Assembly: GCF_900128495.1 (NCBI RefSeq) | Contig: NZ_LT635801.1 | Location: 1,003,997-1,067,996 of the forward strand | DNA length: 64,000 bases | Direction: 5' to 3' | Source of the DNA: Bacteroides ilei | GTDB lineage: Bacteria > Bacteroidota > Bacteroidia > Bacteroidales > Bacteroidaceae | Translations under genes and position numbers: made by a program | Shown: positions 1 through 9,896 of the stretch, one piece after another | How positions within the stretch are numbered: the stretch's first letter is position 1 | Layout: the number at the start of each line of letters is the position of its first letter | The notes under the pieces: model-generated | What the model saw: the letters and a program-made list of their open reading frames with translations, nothing else | Databases searched by the model: none | Told to the model about the DNA's origin: nothing

Positions 1-1
1 T

Positions 2-271
2 GAGTGTCCGGAAGATTTGTCTGGCGTCAGAATGTCTGTAGGTTCGAATTCTGCTTCCATGTGGTGGCTCAACGGGGAGGAGGCTGTTCTGTTGTCTGGT
101 GACCGTCGAATGGTAGTGGATGATTGTCTTTCAAGACGGCTTACATTGAAAAAAGGCAAGAATGTTATTTGGGGGGCTGTTATCAACGGACCGGGAATGA
201 GTGATTTTTGTCTTCGTTTCCTGGATGAAAATGGAAATCCCATCAAAAATATTACTGTCAGTTACAAATAA
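2..271 (+). CDS. C-terminal fragment of an unidentified secreted protein, probably carbohydrate-active
   Basis: The reading frame is open from the window edge to a TAA at 269-271, so only about 89 C-terminal residues are visible and the start lies outside. The segment reads like a beta-sandwich carrying a substrate- or sugar-binding loop (WWLNGEE, DDCLSRRLTLKKG, INGPGMSDFCLRFLD). I have seen this pattern at the C-terminus of Bacteroidetes esterases and glycoside hydrolases, but no catalytic residue is visible. It ends 35 bp before the GH43 gene on the same strand, so it is probably co-transcribed and belongs to the same polysaccharide locus. Family assignment is not possible from this fragment. 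Confidence 0.6.
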   Translation, partial: ECPEDLSGVRMSVGSNSASMWWLNGEEAVLLSGDRRMVVDDCLSRRLTLKKGKNVIWGAVINGPGMSDFCLRFLDENGNPIKNITVSYK

Positions 272-306
272 ACACTATATACTATCTACTACTTACAAAT
301 AAAATT

Positions 307-1758
307 ATGAAAACAAAAGTTATATTTTGGGGTATGGCTGCCCTTTTACCTTTTATGATTTCAGAAAAAGCCGTAGCACAGATTGGTGAACCTTATATAC
401 ATGATCCTTCTACTATAATGGAATGTGATGGAAAGTATTATACTTTCGGTACAGGTGGCGGTGGATTGATTTCTGAAGACGGGTGGACATGGAAAGGTGG
501 AGGTGTAAGACCGGGCAGAGGAGCAGCTCCCGATGCTATAAAAATAGGAGACCGGTATCTTATTGCTTACAGTGCTACCGGGGGAGGCTTGGGTGGAAGC
601 CATAGAGGGGAAGTTTTGACTATGTGGAACAAAACGCTGGATCCTGCTTCTCCTGATTTCAAATATACTGATGCGGTGGTGGTTGCTATGTCGGAAGATG
701 GTGATGACTGTGATGCCATTGATCCGGGATTGTTGCTTGATCCCACAGATGGACGTCTGTGGTTGTCGTATGGTACATATTTTGGTTTTATCCGGCTGGT
801 TGAACTTGATCCTGCTACCGGTAAGCGGATAGAGGGAAATGAACCTATCAATATAGCTATCGATTGTGAAGCTACTGATCTTATCTACCGTAACGGTTGG
901 TATTATCTGCTTGGTACGCATGGAACATGTTGTGATGGTCCTAACTCTACTTATAATATCGTAGTTGGACGTTCACGTAAAGTTACGGGACCTTATCTTG
1001 ATAATATGGGTCGGGATATGTTGGAAGGCGGTGGAAAAATGGTACTTGCTGCTGGAAACCGTCAGACCGGTGCCGGTCACTTTGGCCGCTTTATCGAGAC
1101 AGAAGGCGTGGAGAAGATGTCGTGTCATTTTGAAGCGGATTTCGACCGTGGAGGTCGTAGCGTGCTTGCCATACGCCCGCTTTTATGGAAGAATGACTGG
1201 CCGGTGGCCGGTGAAGTCTTCAAGGAAGGTACTTATGAAATAGAATCAGAGCGAAGAGGTTATGGACTTGAACTGTGTGTTGACTTCATACGTATGGAAG
1301 GAGGAATGCATCGGTTCTGGGAAAAGACAGAAGAGCCTATTGTGCCGTTAAAATCGCAGACACTGGAAGATGTGATTGATACATGGCCGAAGGGTAATAT
1401 AGACGTAAGGATCGGTGACTATATGTTCCGGCCTCATCAAAGATGGACTATTACTGCTGTACCCGATGCCGGCGGATATCTGGGAGCTCCTTATTATAAG
1501 ATTGTGATTGAAGGCACAAACCGTGCTTTGGCGGCTACGTCTGATGCGGAAGTAGTGACTGTTCCTGAATTTACGGGGGCTCCTGAACAACTTTGGCGGA
1601 TAGAACAACTGACCGATGGAACTTATCGTATTATGCCGAAAGAGATACCGGGTGTAGACGAAGAATTAGTATTGGTGTCTGTTGGTGATAGTACTCCTTC
1701 ATTGGGTAAGTTCGATATGAACAGTGATAATTCCAAATGGAATTTCCGTGACCATTGA
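307..1758 (+). CDS. GH43 family glycoside hydrolase (endo-arabinanase-like) with C-terminal ricin-like region
   Basis: A 483-residue secreted enzyme with a signal peptide ending near AVAQ (residue 25). Three acidic positions fit the GH43 five-blade propeller catalytic set: D33 in IHDPS (general base), D139 in AIDPG, and E188 in CEATDLIYRNG (general acid). The stretch HFGRF...RSVLAIRPLLW...WPVAGE resembles the C-terminal part of arabinan endo-1,5-alpha-L-arabinosidases, so arabinan or arabinosyl side chains are the likely target. Residues about 360-480 resemble a ricin-type lectin fold (WTITAVPDAGGYLGAPYYKIV, then repeated W-containing motifs) and may bind sugar. It sits upstream of SusC/SusD in the same direction. 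Substrate preference within GH43 cannot be fixed from sequence alone. Confidence 0.85.
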   Translation: MKTKVIFWGMAALLPFMISEKAVAQIGEPYIHDPSTIMECDGKYYTFGTGGGGLISEDGWTWKGGGVRPGRGAAPDAIKIGDRYLIAYSATGGGLGGSHRGEVLTMWNKTLDPASPDFKYTDAVVVAMSEDGDDCDAIDPGLLLDPTDGRLWLSYGTYFGFIRLVELDPATGKRIEGNEPINIAIDCEATDLIYRNGWYYLLGTHGTCCDGPNSTYNIVVGRSRKVTGPYLDNMGRDMLEGGGKMVLAAGNRQTGAGHFGRFIETEGVEKMSCHFEADFDRGGRSVLAIRPLLWKNDWPVAGEVFKEGTYEIESERRGYGLELCVDFIRMEGGMHRFWEKTEEPIVPLKSQTLEDVIDTWPKGNIDVRIGDYMFRPHQRWTITAVPDAGGYLGAPYYKIVIEGTNRALAATSDAEVVTVPEFTGAPEQLWRIEQLTDGTYRIMPKEIPGVDEELVLVSVGDSTPSLGKFDMNSDNSKWNFRDH

Positions 1759-1854
1759 TGCCGGGTTGTAGCGTCAGATTAAAGAACCTTGTTAACCTTA
1801 AATGCTATTTAAAAAATACCGGAAATGGGATTTCCGCATTCCATTTTGTGCTGT

Positions 1855-1887
1855 TTTGTCAGATGTTTTATTTGACTATTATATGTG
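1855..1887 (+). promoter_or_regulatory. Candidate promoter for susC/susD
   Basis: TTTG at 1855-1858, 21 bp, then TATATGTG at 1880-1887. This matches the Bacteroidetes consensus TTTG-N19-21-TAnnTTTG with one mismatch in the -7 box. It would give a 5' UTR of about 195 nt, which contains the stem-loop at 2025-2049. Confidence 0.35.
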
Positions 1888-2024
1888 TTATACGATTCAA
1901 AAGAACCAGAGGGTTCAGGTCATTGTAATCGGATAGTTATTATTAAAATGATATAGAGACAGATAAATGTTTTAATGTTAACCTTAATAATTAAAGATTA
2001 TGAAATGTAAGTATGACGATGGTT

Positions 2025-2049
2025 AGCCGCTGTTGCAGCAATAGTGGCT
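2025..2049 (+). promoter_or_regulatory. Stem-loop in the susC 5' UTR
   Basis: A 12-1-12 dyad: AGCCGCTGTTGC, A, GCAATAGTGGCT. All twelve positions pair if two G-U wobbles are allowed on the + strand RNA; the innermost pair would open to give a three-base loop. The wobbles favour an RNA structure over a protein-binding DNA palindrome. It ends 41 nt before the susC start and could affect mRNA stability or translation. Confidence 0.4.
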
Positions 2050-2090
2050 GATTTAAACAAGAAAACACACAATTATTAATCCTTAAACTA

Positions 2091-5000
2091 ATGGTAATGA
2101 AAAATGTAATTAAGAAAATTCAGAAAATTCCTTGCCTGTTTATGTGTATGCTTTTTACATGTGTATCAGCATATGCTCAATTCCAGGTTAAAGGTTCGGT
2201 CGTGTCGGCCAAAGATTCTGAGCCTATGATTGGTGTGGCTGTTCTGGAAGAAGGGACAAGCAATGGTACGATTACTGATTTTGACGGTATTTTTTCGCTT
2301 CAGGTTCAGAGTGAAAATTCGACACTGGTTGTGTCTTTTGTCGGTTATAAGACACAGACTATCAAACTTAATGGACGTAATTCTTTGGATATTCGTTTGG
2401 AGGAAGATTCCAAGTTATTGGATGAAGTGGTTGTTGTAGGTTATGGTGTCCAGAAAAAAAGTGACCTTACCGGTTCAATTGCTTCTGTCAATGGGGATGA
2501 TATCCAAAATTTGGCTACGGTAGATGCTGCAGCCGCTCTTCAAGGTAAGGCTTCCGGTGTCCAGATTCTGAATACTTCCGGTGCTCCTGGTGCAGGGGCT
2601 TCCATCCGTATCCGTGGTTATTCATCAAATTCAGATAAGTTAGGCCCTCTGTTGATTGTTGATGGTTTGAAAGTTGATAATATCCAGTATCTGGATCCTT
2701 CCATGATTGAATCAATCGAAGTTTTGAAGGATGCTGCATCGGCTGCCATTTATGGAGCCCAGGCAGGTAACGGTGTTGTCCTCATTACGACAAAAACCGG
2801 TAACGGTGAAAACGGGCGTCCGAAAATCACGTATTCTTTCAAGGCTATCAATCAGAGTCTCGGTAAGACTCCTGAAATTTTCGGTGCCAAGGACTGGATA
2901 AAATATAAGGAATTGTCGGGTTATGATATGAAGACTCTTTGTGCAACCAATGGAGTGGATTATGACAATCCTCAGGAAACGAATTGGGTAAAGGAAGTTT
3001 TCGGTAACAGTTGGGCTACCCAACATTCGCTCACATTCCAGGATGGTAATGACAAGGGACATTTCTTTACATCTGTAAACTATGTCAACAATGATGGTAT
3101 TGTACGTGGAAAGAAAGATACTTATACCCGTCTTACCGGTCAGCTTAATGCCGATTATCAGTTATATAAATGGATTAAGGTAGGAACGAATACTTCTATT
3201 GAAAAATGGGAGACTCGTAATATCAGTCATCAGAGTGCTTATGGTTCCATGTTGGCTCCTGCACTTTTGCTTGACCCGCTGACTCCGGTATATTGGGATA
3301 GTGTAGATGACTTTACGACAGATATGAAGGAACAGTATGCCATTGCTCCCGAAACCATTCTTATAGCTCCGAACGGGAAGTACTATGCAACTTCAAAATT
3401 CCAGATGGATGATAATGGTAACCCTCTGCTTCAACGTGACCGGCGTAATGCGAAAAGTTCCGGTTTTACAGTCCGTGGAACCGCCTTTATGGACCTGACT
3501 CCGTTCGACGGCTTTGTGTTTACATCACGTTTCTCATATCGTATCGCACAGACCAATAACCACGATTATTCTGAACCTTATTATATGAACGGTCAGGCCA
3601 AGGCTACTGATTACTCCATTTCGGCTTCGGCATATAATAATCATTATTATCAATGGGAAAACTTTGCGAATTATAACAAAACGTTTTTGGAGAAACACAA
3701 TGTAGGTGCCATGATCGGTATGTCGTATACAGAATATCGTACAGATGATGTTTCAGGTTCGGCAACCGGTACAGGTGGAAATAAAATTCTTACCGGTGAC
3801 ACTCCGAATTTCCAGTATCTGAATTTTGTAAATTCGGCTGAAACAACGACAAAGTCTATTGGAAATCTCCCTGGACTTTCTACAAGTCTTTCTTATTTTG
3901 GACGTTTCCTTTATACGTATGATAACCGTTATAGTGTGCAGTTCAATTATCGTGCCGATGCATTCGATACTTCTAAGCTTCCAGCAGACAAACGTTGGGG
4001 AAAATTCCCTTCTGTTGCTGTAGGATGGAATATCAGTAATGAAAAGTTTATTTCGGAGAATATCAGCTCAAGCGTAATGTCTTTCTTGAAGTTCCGTGCT
4101 TCCTGGGGACGTAACGGTAATGTCAATGTGCTCAATAATTATCCGTATATATCACCTATCAGTTACAATGCTGCTTGGTATCAGTATGGTGATGATCCAG
4201 CTTTGCATTATGGTTCTTATCCTTCCGGACTGGCTAATCCAAACCTTAAATGGGAGACTTCCGAACAGTTGGACCTCGGTCTTGACATGCGTTTCCTGAA
4301 CGATCGTTTGACTTTTAGTCTCGATTATTATAACAAGAACACGAAAGACCTTTTGATATCCATAAATCCGGTTCCTGAAGTTTATGTGAATTCTACCACA
4401 GTCAACGCCGGAAAGATAAACAATAAGGGTTTTGAATTCGAAGGCAGTTGGCGGGACCATATCGGTGATCTGGAATATGGTATCAATGCCAATTTCTCAA
4501 CGCTGAAGAACGAGGTGACTTATCTGTATGATGACATTACCCGTATCATCAGTAATCAGGGTGGTGTAGACGGAACTAACAATATGGTATGTACCGCATT
4601 TGAGGAGGGACATTCTATCTGGTATTTCCGTGCATATGATTATGCTGGAGTTAATAGAGAAACAGGTGAGCCTCAATTCCGTAACCATAACGGTGATATC
4701 GTTTCATCTTCTGAGCTGACAGACGGAGATATGACCGACATAGGTAGTGCTATTCCTAAGTTCACTTACGGTGTGACTCTTAATTTGGCTTATAAGGGAT
4801 TTGACTTTACCGTATTCGGTACCGGTGTGGCAGGAAACAAGATTTTCAACCTTCTTTACCGTGCAGATACTCCGATGCGTAATTCTCTGAAATATTATAT
4901 GGACAATGCCTGGAGTGAAAATAACAGAGATGCTTCTATGCCGTCTGTAGCTAGTGTAGCTCACGACCGTTACTTCTGGAGTTCAAGTGCATCTATGTTC

Positions 5001-5246
5001 AACGGATCTTATTTCAAGATTAAGCAGATGCAGCTGGGGTATACATTACCTAAGAAACTGACTCAGAAGATTGCAATTAAGGATGTACGTTTCTTTGTTT
5101 CTTTGGATGATTTCTTTACATTCTCCAAATATCCGGGTATGGATCCGGAAACAGCAACGACTTCTAACAATGGTGGTGCGGGCTTCGATATCGGTACATA
5201 TCCTACTATGAAGAAATGTACTTTCGGTGCAAGTATTTCATTCTAG
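2091..5246 (+). CDS. SusC/RagA-type TonB-dependent outer-membrane transporter
   Basis: A 1051-residue outer-membrane transporter for oligosaccharides. It has a signal peptide (cleavage near AYAQ), an N-terminal carboxypeptidase-regulatory-like domain (about residues 32-115; VVSAKDSEPMIGVAV...), the characteristic SusC plug signature LDEVVVVGYGVQKKSDLTGSI near residues 110-130, a plug domain with AAALQGKASGVQI and RIRGYSS, and a 22-strand barrel ending in a C-terminal phenylalanine (GASISF). It pairs with the SusD homologue 40 bp downstream; together they form the lidded import complex. No N-terminal sigma/anti-sigma (STN) domain is visible, so the protein itself does not look like an ECF-coupled transducer. 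A second ATG six bases downstream could be the real start. The glycan cannot be named from the transporter; neighbours suggest arabinan, xylan or pectin. Confidence 0.95.
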   Translation: MVMKNVIKKIQKIPCLFMCMLFTCVSAYAQFQVKGSVVSAKDSEPMIGVAVLEEGTSNGTITDFDGIFSLQVQSENSTLVVSFVGYKTQTIKLNGRNSLDIRLEEDSKLLDEVVVVGYGVQKKSDLTGSIASVNGDDIQNLATVDAAAALQGKASGVQILNTSGAPGAGASIRIRGYSSNSDKLGPLLIVDGLKVDNIQYLDPSMIESIEVLKDAASAAIYGAQAGNGVVLITTKTGNGENGRPKITYSFKAINQSLGKTPEIFGAKDWIKYKELSGYDMKTLCATNGVDYDNPQETNWVKEVFGNSWATQHSLTFQDGNDKGHFFTSVNYVNNDGIVRGKKDTYTRLTGQLNADYQLYKWIKVGTNTSIEKWETRNISHQSAYGSMLAPALLLDPLTPVYWDSVDDFTTDMKEQYAIAPETILIAPNGKYYATSKFQMDDNGNPLLQRDRRNAKSSGFTVRGTAFMDLTPFDGFVFTSRFSYRIAQTNNHDYSEPYYMNGQAKATDYSISASAYNNHYYQWENFANYNKTFLEKHNVGAMIGMSYTEYRTDDVSGSATGTGGNKILTGDTPNFQYLNFVNSAETTTKSIGNLPGLSTSLSYFGRFLYTYDNRYSVQFNYRADAFDTSKLPADKRWGKFPSVAVGWNISNEKFISENISSSVMSFLKFRASWGRNGNVNVLNNYPYISPISYNAAWYQYGDDPALHYGSYPSGLANPNLKWETSEQLDLGLDMRFLNDRLTFSLDYYNKNTKDLLISINPVPEVYVNSTTVNAGKINNKGFEFEGSWRDHIGDLEYGINANFSTLKNEVTYLYDDITRIISNQGGVDGTNNMVCTAFEEGHSIWYFRAYDYAGVNRETGEPQFRNHNGDIVSSSELTDGDMTDIGSAIPKFTYGVTLNLAYKGFDFTVFGTGVAGNKIFNLLYRADTPMRNSLKYYMDNAWSENNRDASMPSVASVAHDRYFWSSSASMFNGSYFKIKQMQLGYTLPKKLTQKIAIKDVRFFVSLDDFFTFSKYPGMDPETATTSNNGGAGFDIGTYPTMKKCTFGASISF

Positions 5247-5286
5247 TGAGAATTATGTTTTTGAGGAAAATTAAAAATAGTTCATT

Positions 5287-6951
5287 ATGAAAAAAATAAT
5301 ATATTCCCTTTTAGGTATTGCGTTTCTTTTCAGTGGCTGTGAAGATCGTCTCAATATTGAGCAGAAAGGAGTTATCCCCTTCGATAGCTTTTATAAGACC
5401 GATGATGATGCAGAGAATGCACTCAATAATCTTTATCAGTCGTTTTGTTTGAATATAGCTGGAAATGAGGGTATTTATGTAGCTCTTCCGGTGCTTTTCA
5501 ATGAGGCTGGCGATGATATGTTGGCTGCTGGTAATATGTATGGTGACAATGATTTCGGGGCACAGATTAATGAGTTCCGTTATGATTCACAGAATGAGGT
5601 CATTAAAAATACATATTGGGGACTTTATGGTGTGATTTATGATTGTAACCTCATATTGGACAATATAGAGCCGAATTCTACAGTCAAGAAGCGTGTTTGT
5701 GCCGAAGCACGTTCATTACGTGCTTGGTCACATCTGATGCTTGCTATCGGGTGGAATTGTCCTCCATTAGTCGACCATATTCTTCCGGCAGATGCTAAAC
5801 CGAGTAATTATGAAGGCGGGCACGACGCCCTTTTGGAGTGGTGTGCTACGGAAGCGGAAAGTGCGGTTGCCGATCTTGAGGAACGTGAGAGTCCGACGGA
5901 TAAGGTAGGGGCATCGAAGGTTACAAAAGGATTTGCCCTTACTGTAGCCGGCAAGGCCCGTCTGTTCAAAGGTGATTATGAAGGTGCCAAAAAGAATTTG
6001 AAGCAGGTCATTGATTCTAAGAAATATGAACTTGTGCCAACAGACCGTTGGGCAAACCTTTTCCATGCCTCCGGAGATCTTTGTGAAGAGATGATTTTTC
6101 AGGCAAATGCGCTTGAAAATACCGGTGTAGATGATTGGAGCAATAAGATTCAGCGTACATCCTGGATGTGGATTCAGTTCTGGAACTGGCGTACCGACAA
6201 GTTGGCTTCCAAACCTTCATTTATTGGTCCAGACGGTTGGGGAGGACATGCTATCCGTGCTGATTTTGCAGAACGGATGCTGGCGAATGACGGTGATTCA
6301 CCCCGTCGTAAGGCGACCTTCCTTACCGGTGATGAATTCTTGTATGAAATGGAATGGAACGGAACTAAAGGTCAGAATCTGACTCGTGAAGAATTGGAAA
6401 CATCCGATCAGATCGGTATCAAGGATCCTACGGGGCTTTATGGATTTGCCGGTTATTTTGCAAATAAGTTTGTTGCATGGCCGGAAGATAATGAAAAAGG
6501 ATGGTATGGATTTAAAAATTTGACTATTTTCCGTTACGCCGAAGTGCTGTTGATGTATGCTGAGGCTTGTGCACAGACGAATGACCCTGACGGGTTGCAG
6601 TATCTGCAGGAAATTCAGAAACGTGCAGGTTCGGCACATATCTCAACAGAGCTTACATTGCAGGAAGTAAAGAATGAAAAGAGTTACGAAATGTGGCTTG
6701 AAGCTGTACGTTTCCCGGATATGGTACGTTGGGGAGATACAGACGGTATTGTAAATAACGGTAAGGATATTCCGTCTACTATGGATGCTTTCTTCTCCAA
6801 AGGTGAACCAAAACATCGTCTTTATGTTGAATATGCAAACCCGAACAAAGGCAAGACTGGTTTTGTAAAAGGTAAACATGAATATTTTGCATATCCGTAT
6901 GCAGCGACTTCAATCAATCCTAATTTGAAACAGAATCCGAGCGGAGAATAA
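5287..6951 (+). CDS. SusD/RagB-family surface glycan-binding lipoprotein
   Basis: A 554-residue lipoprotein. The N-terminus has a lipobox ending at C18 (LLGIAFLFSGC) followed by acidic residues (ED), a pattern compatible with surface export in Bacteroidetes. The body shows SusD features: the N-terminal helical segment with DSFYKTDDDAENALNNLY, the TPR-like central part (SLRAWSHLMLAIGW, TKGFALTVAGKARLFKGDYEGAKKNL), and the C-terminal FRYAEVLLMYAEA and SYEMWLEAVRFPDMVRWG motifs typical of the family. It forms the lid of the SusC transporter encoded 40 bp upstream. No SusE-like surface binding protein follows, since the next gene is an enzyme after a terminator-like hairpin. Confidence 0.95.
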   Translation: MKKIIYSLLGIAFLFSGCEDRLNIEQKGVIPFDSFYKTDDDAENALNNLYQSFCLNIAGNEGIYVALPVLFNEAGDDMLAAGNMYGDNDFGAQINEFRYDSQNEVIKNTYWGLYGVIYDCNLILDNIEPNSTVKKRVCAEARSLRAWSHLMLAIGWNCPPLVDHILPADAKPSNYEGGHDALLEWCATEAESAVADLEERESPTDKVGASKVTKGFALTVAGKARLFKGDYEGAKKNLKQVIDSKKYELVPTDRWANLFHASGDLCEEMIFQANALENTGVDDWSNKIQRTSWMWIQFWNWRTDKLASKPSFIGPDGWGGHAIRADFAERMLANDGDSPRRKATFLTGDEFLYEMEWNGTKGQNLTREELETSDQIGIKDPTGLYGFAGYFANKFVAWPEDNEKGWYGFKNLTIFRYAEVLLMYAEACAQTNDPDGLQYLQEIQKRAGSAHISTELTLQEVKNEKSYEMWLEAVRFPDMVRWGDTDGIVNNGKDIPSTMDAFFSKGEPKHRLYVEYANPNKGKTGFVKGKHEYFAYPYAATSINPNLKQNPSGE

Positions 6952-7036
6952 CCATCAGTTTTAAAAGGTCACATCTGTGGCTGCAAATTCTTTTGTCGCC
7001 ATTTTGAAAAGTGACAGCTTAAATGAGTCTATAAGT

Positions 7037-7077
7037 GAAAGGTGAGGATTTTCCTGTAACGTGGAGCCTCACCTTTC
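7037..7077 (+). terminator. Terminator-like hairpin after susD
   Basis: Perfect 11-bp stem GAAAGGTGAGG / CCTCACCTTTC with a 19-nt loop, followed by TTATTTTTAAT. It lies 86 bp after the susD stop. The rest of this 299-bp gap is AT-rich, and I see no strong consensus promoter for the following GH3 gene. Confidence 0.55.
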
Positions 7078-7250
7078 TTATTTTTAATCTGTTTATAAGT
7101 TTATGTGGAATTATAAAGTGTTTATGGAACGGTATGTAATGTAAATGAAAGCTTATGTTACATGGATAATGGCATTAGTTATAAAAAAATTCGTTCTTTG
7201 CATATGTTTATCATCGTATGATATACTAGTTTATAATATTATAATTTACT

Positions 7251-9836
7251 ATGAAAAAACTTTTTTTATGTGTGGCTTGTGTGCTTTGTACACTTGTCGG
7301 TAAGGCCGAGAAATTTCCTTATCAGAACCCCGACCTGAGTCCGACAGAAAGAGCTAAGGATTTACTTTCCCGTCTTACTTTGGAGGAAAAGGCTATTCTG
7401 ATGTGTGATGATTCGGAAGCTATTCCACGGTTAGGTATCAAGAAGTTTAATTGGTGGAGTGAGGCACTTCACGGAGTGGCTAACCAAGGAAATGTTACTG
7501 TTTTCCCGGAGCCGGTAGGGATGGCGGCTTCCTTCAATGATGATCTGGTATTTGATATCTTTACTGCCACTTCCGATGAGATGCGCGCCAAGTACAATGA
7601 ACGTCAGCGTAACGGATTGGAGGATGAACGTTTCCATAGTCTGTCGGTCTGGACTCCGAATGTGAATATTTTCCGTGATCCGCGTTGGGGGCGTGGGCAG
7701 GAAACTTATGGTGAAGACCCGTATCTGACGTCCCGTATGGGAATAGCTGTCGTAAAAGGTTTGCAGGGACCTGAAGATGCCAAATACCGGAAGCTGTTGG
7801 CATGTGCCAAGCACTATGCAGTGCACAGTGGTCCGGAATGGAGCCGTCATTCAGTCAACCTGAATAATGTGAGTCCGCGTGATTTGTGGGAAACTTATCT
7901 GCCGGCTTTCAAGGCATTGGTACAGGAAGCTGATGTACGTGAGGTGATGTGTGCTTACCATCGGCTGGATGATGATCCTTGTTGCGGAAACAATCGGTTG
8001 CTCCAGCAGATTTTGCGTGACGAATGGGGATTCAAATATATGGTAGTATCCGATTGTGGTGCTATTTCCGATTTCTATACGTCACATAAGTCTTCGTCCG
8101 ATGCAGTACATGCAGCTGCTAAAGGTGTATTGGCCGGTACAGATGTAGAATGTGGATATAACTATGCTTATAAGGAATTGCCGGATGCTGTCAGACGTGG
8201 ACTGATTTCTGAAGAGGAGTTAGACAAGCATGTGCTCCGTCTGCTTGAAGGACGTTTTGAATTGGGTGAAATGGATGATCCGTCTTTGGTGTCGTGGTCA
8301 GCTATTCCGGCATCGGTCATCAATTGTAAGGAACATCGGAATCTGTCACTTGAGATGGCCCGTCAGACTATGACTTTACTGCAAAATGAAAATGGTGTGC
8401 TGCCTTTGGCGAAGAACCGTCGTATAGCAGTGATAGGTCCTAATGCCGATGAAAAGACGATGCTTTGGGGTAATTATAATGGTACTCCTAACAGTACTGT
8501 AACAATTCTGGACGGTATCCGGAGTAAGATCGGCAAGAATAAGGTCACTTATTTGCGAGGTTGTGATCTGGTGAACGACAAGATTCTTGAATCTTATTTT
8601 GACCAATGCAGTATAGACGGGAAACCGGGAATCAAGGCTACTTTCTGGAATAATCCCGACCGTTCAGGTGACCCCGTATCAACTATACAGGTTACTTCAC
8701 CTATTAATGTCACTACTTACGGACAGCATGCTTTCGGTCCGGGTGTGAATCTGGAAAAGTTTTCGGCTTGTTATCAGACGGTATTCCGTCCGAAGGAGTC
8801 AGGTAAAGTGTTACTCAGTCTGGAAGGATGCAGTTATTTTGAATTGCTGGTAAACGGTGAATCAATGACAAAGCACCGTACATGGCGTACAACTGATACC
8901 CGTACTGAAATACAGGTTGAGAAAGGAAAGGAGTATAATATAGAGATACGTTATGCACAGGTGGAAAACTGGGCAGCTAACCTGAAATTCAATCTGGGAA
9001 GAGAAAGAGACATTGATTATGCACAGACCATTGAACATTTGAAGGGTATTGATGTCGTTGTTTTCGTGGGAGGCATATCTCCACAGCTCGAAGGTGAGGA
9101 AATGCCCGTAAAACTGCCTGGATTCAAAGGTGGTGACCGTACCGACATCGAACTTCCTGCTGTACAGCGTAATTTCCTGAAAGCACTGAAAGAAGCGGGT
9201 AAGAAAGTGGTGTTTGTCAATTGTTCGGGTTCTGCCATCGCTTTATTGCCTGAAACTAAGACTTGCGACGCTATCCTGCAGGCATGGTATGGCGGTGAAC
9301 TGGGTGGAACAGCTGTTGCTGATGTTTTGTTTGGTGATTACAATCCTTCAGGAAAACTTCCGGTAACATTCTATAAATCAACCGACCAGCTTCCAGACTA
9401 TGAAGACTATTCAATGAAGGGACGTACTTACCGTTATATGTCGGATGCTTTGTTCCCATTCGGTTATGGGTTGAGTTATACTACATTCCAGGTAGGTGAT
9501 GCCCGTATGGATAAAGATGCAATGACTATTACGGTTCCGGTAAGTAATACCGGTAAGCGTGAAGGGACAGAAGTTGTACAGGTTTATGTCCGTAAGATAG
9601 GTGATACGGATGGTCCGTTAAAAACGCTGAAAGCTTACCAGCGTGTAGAACTTAAGGCTGGTCAGAGTAAGGATGTTGTGTTGAAGCTGGATTCAGGCGC
9701 ATTCGAATTCTTTGATCCTGCAACAAATACTATGCGTGTAGACCCTCAGGCAAGTTATGAAGTGCTTTATGGAAACAGTTCCAGAGACTGTGACCTGAAG
9801 AAGTTTGTCCTGGATGGGGTAGCCATGAATAAATGA
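7251..9836 (+). CDS. GH3 family beta-glycosidase with PA14 insert (beta-xylosidase/beta-glucosidase type)
   Basis: An 861-residue secreted enzyme with signal peptide (cleavage near GKAEK). The N-terminal GH3 barrel carries WSEALHGVA, WTPNVNIFRDPRWGRGQETYGEDPYL, CAKHYAVHSGPEWSRH (KH...H substrate motif) and the nucleophile motif VVSDCGAISDF with D268. The GH3 C-terminal alpha/beta sandwich follows and is interrupted by a PA14-like domain at about residues 455-585 (KATFWNN...; ELLVNGESM; IRYAQVENWAANLKF). A fibronectin-III-like domain closes the protein (about 745-850; VPVSNTGKREGTEVVQVYV). The WSEALHG and VVSDCGAI forms are common in xylosidase-like GH3s of Bacteroidetes. It was probably co-transcribed with the downstream esterase before an IS landed 18 bp after its stop. 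Confidence 0.92.
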   Translation: MKKLFLCVACVLCTLVGKAEKFPYQNPDLSPTERAKDLLSRLTLEEKAILMCDDSEAIPRLGIKKFNWWSEALHGVANQGNVTVFPEPVGMAASFNDDLVFDIFTATSDEMRAKYNERQRNGLEDERFHSLSVWTPNVNIFRDPRWGRGQETYGEDPYLTSRMGIAVVKGLQGPEDAKYRKLLACAKHYAVHSGPEWSRHSVNLNNVSPRDLWETYLPAFKALVQEADVREVMCAYHRLDDDPCCGNNRLLQQILRDEWGFKYMVVSDCGAISDFYTSHKSSSDAVHAAAKGVLAGTDVECGYNYAYKELPDAVRRGLISEEELDKHVLRLLEGRFELGEMDDPSLVSWSAIPASVINCKEHRNLSLEMARQTMTLLQNENGVLPLAKNRRIAVIGPNADEKTMLWGNYNGTPNSTVTILDGIRSKIGKNKVTYLRGCDLVNDKILESYFDQCSIDGKPGIKATFWNNPDRSGDPVSTIQVTSPINVTTYGQHAFGPGVNLEKFSACYQTVFRPKESGKVLLSLEGCSYFELLVNGESMTKHRTWRTTDTRTEIQVEKGKEYNIEIRYAQVENWAANLKFNLGRERDIDYAQTIEHLKGIDVVVFVGGISPQLEGEEMPVKLPGFKGGDRTDIELPAVQRNFLKALKEAGKKVVFVNCSGSAIALLPETKTCDAILQAWYGGELGGTAVADVLFGDYNPSGKLPVTFYKSTDQLPDYEDYSMKGRTYRYMSDALFPFGYGLSYTTFQVGDARMDKDAMTITVPVSNTGKREGTEVVQVYVRKIGDTDGPLKTLKAYQRVELKAGQSKDVVLKLDSGAFEFFDPATNTMRVDPQASYEVLYGNSSRDCDLKKFVLDGVAMNK

Positions 9837-9849
9837 TATGGAATAACTG

Positions 9850-9869
9850 ATCTACCTAAATTCCGCAGC
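9850..9869 (+). repeat. Left target-site copy and left terminal inverted repeat of the IS
   Basis: ATCTA at 9850-9854 is one copy of the target duplication. It is followed by the left terminal repeat CCTAAATTCCGCAGC (9855-9869), which matches the reverse complement of the right end at 12 of 15 positions. Confidence 0.8.
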
Positions 9870-9896
9870 ATTTTAGTTTAACTTATTTTATAAGTA

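Larger units (their letters stand above)
1759..2090 (+). other. 332-bp intergenic region upstream of susC
   Basis: No convincing ORF is present. It holds a perfect 7-bp inverted repeat (CGGAAAT-GGG-ATTTCCG, 1820-1836) that could end or attenuate GH43 transcription, a promoter candidate at 1855-1887, a long 5' untranslated stretch and a strong stem-loop at 2025-2049. Independent transcription of susC/susD is therefore likely. Confidence 0.5.
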
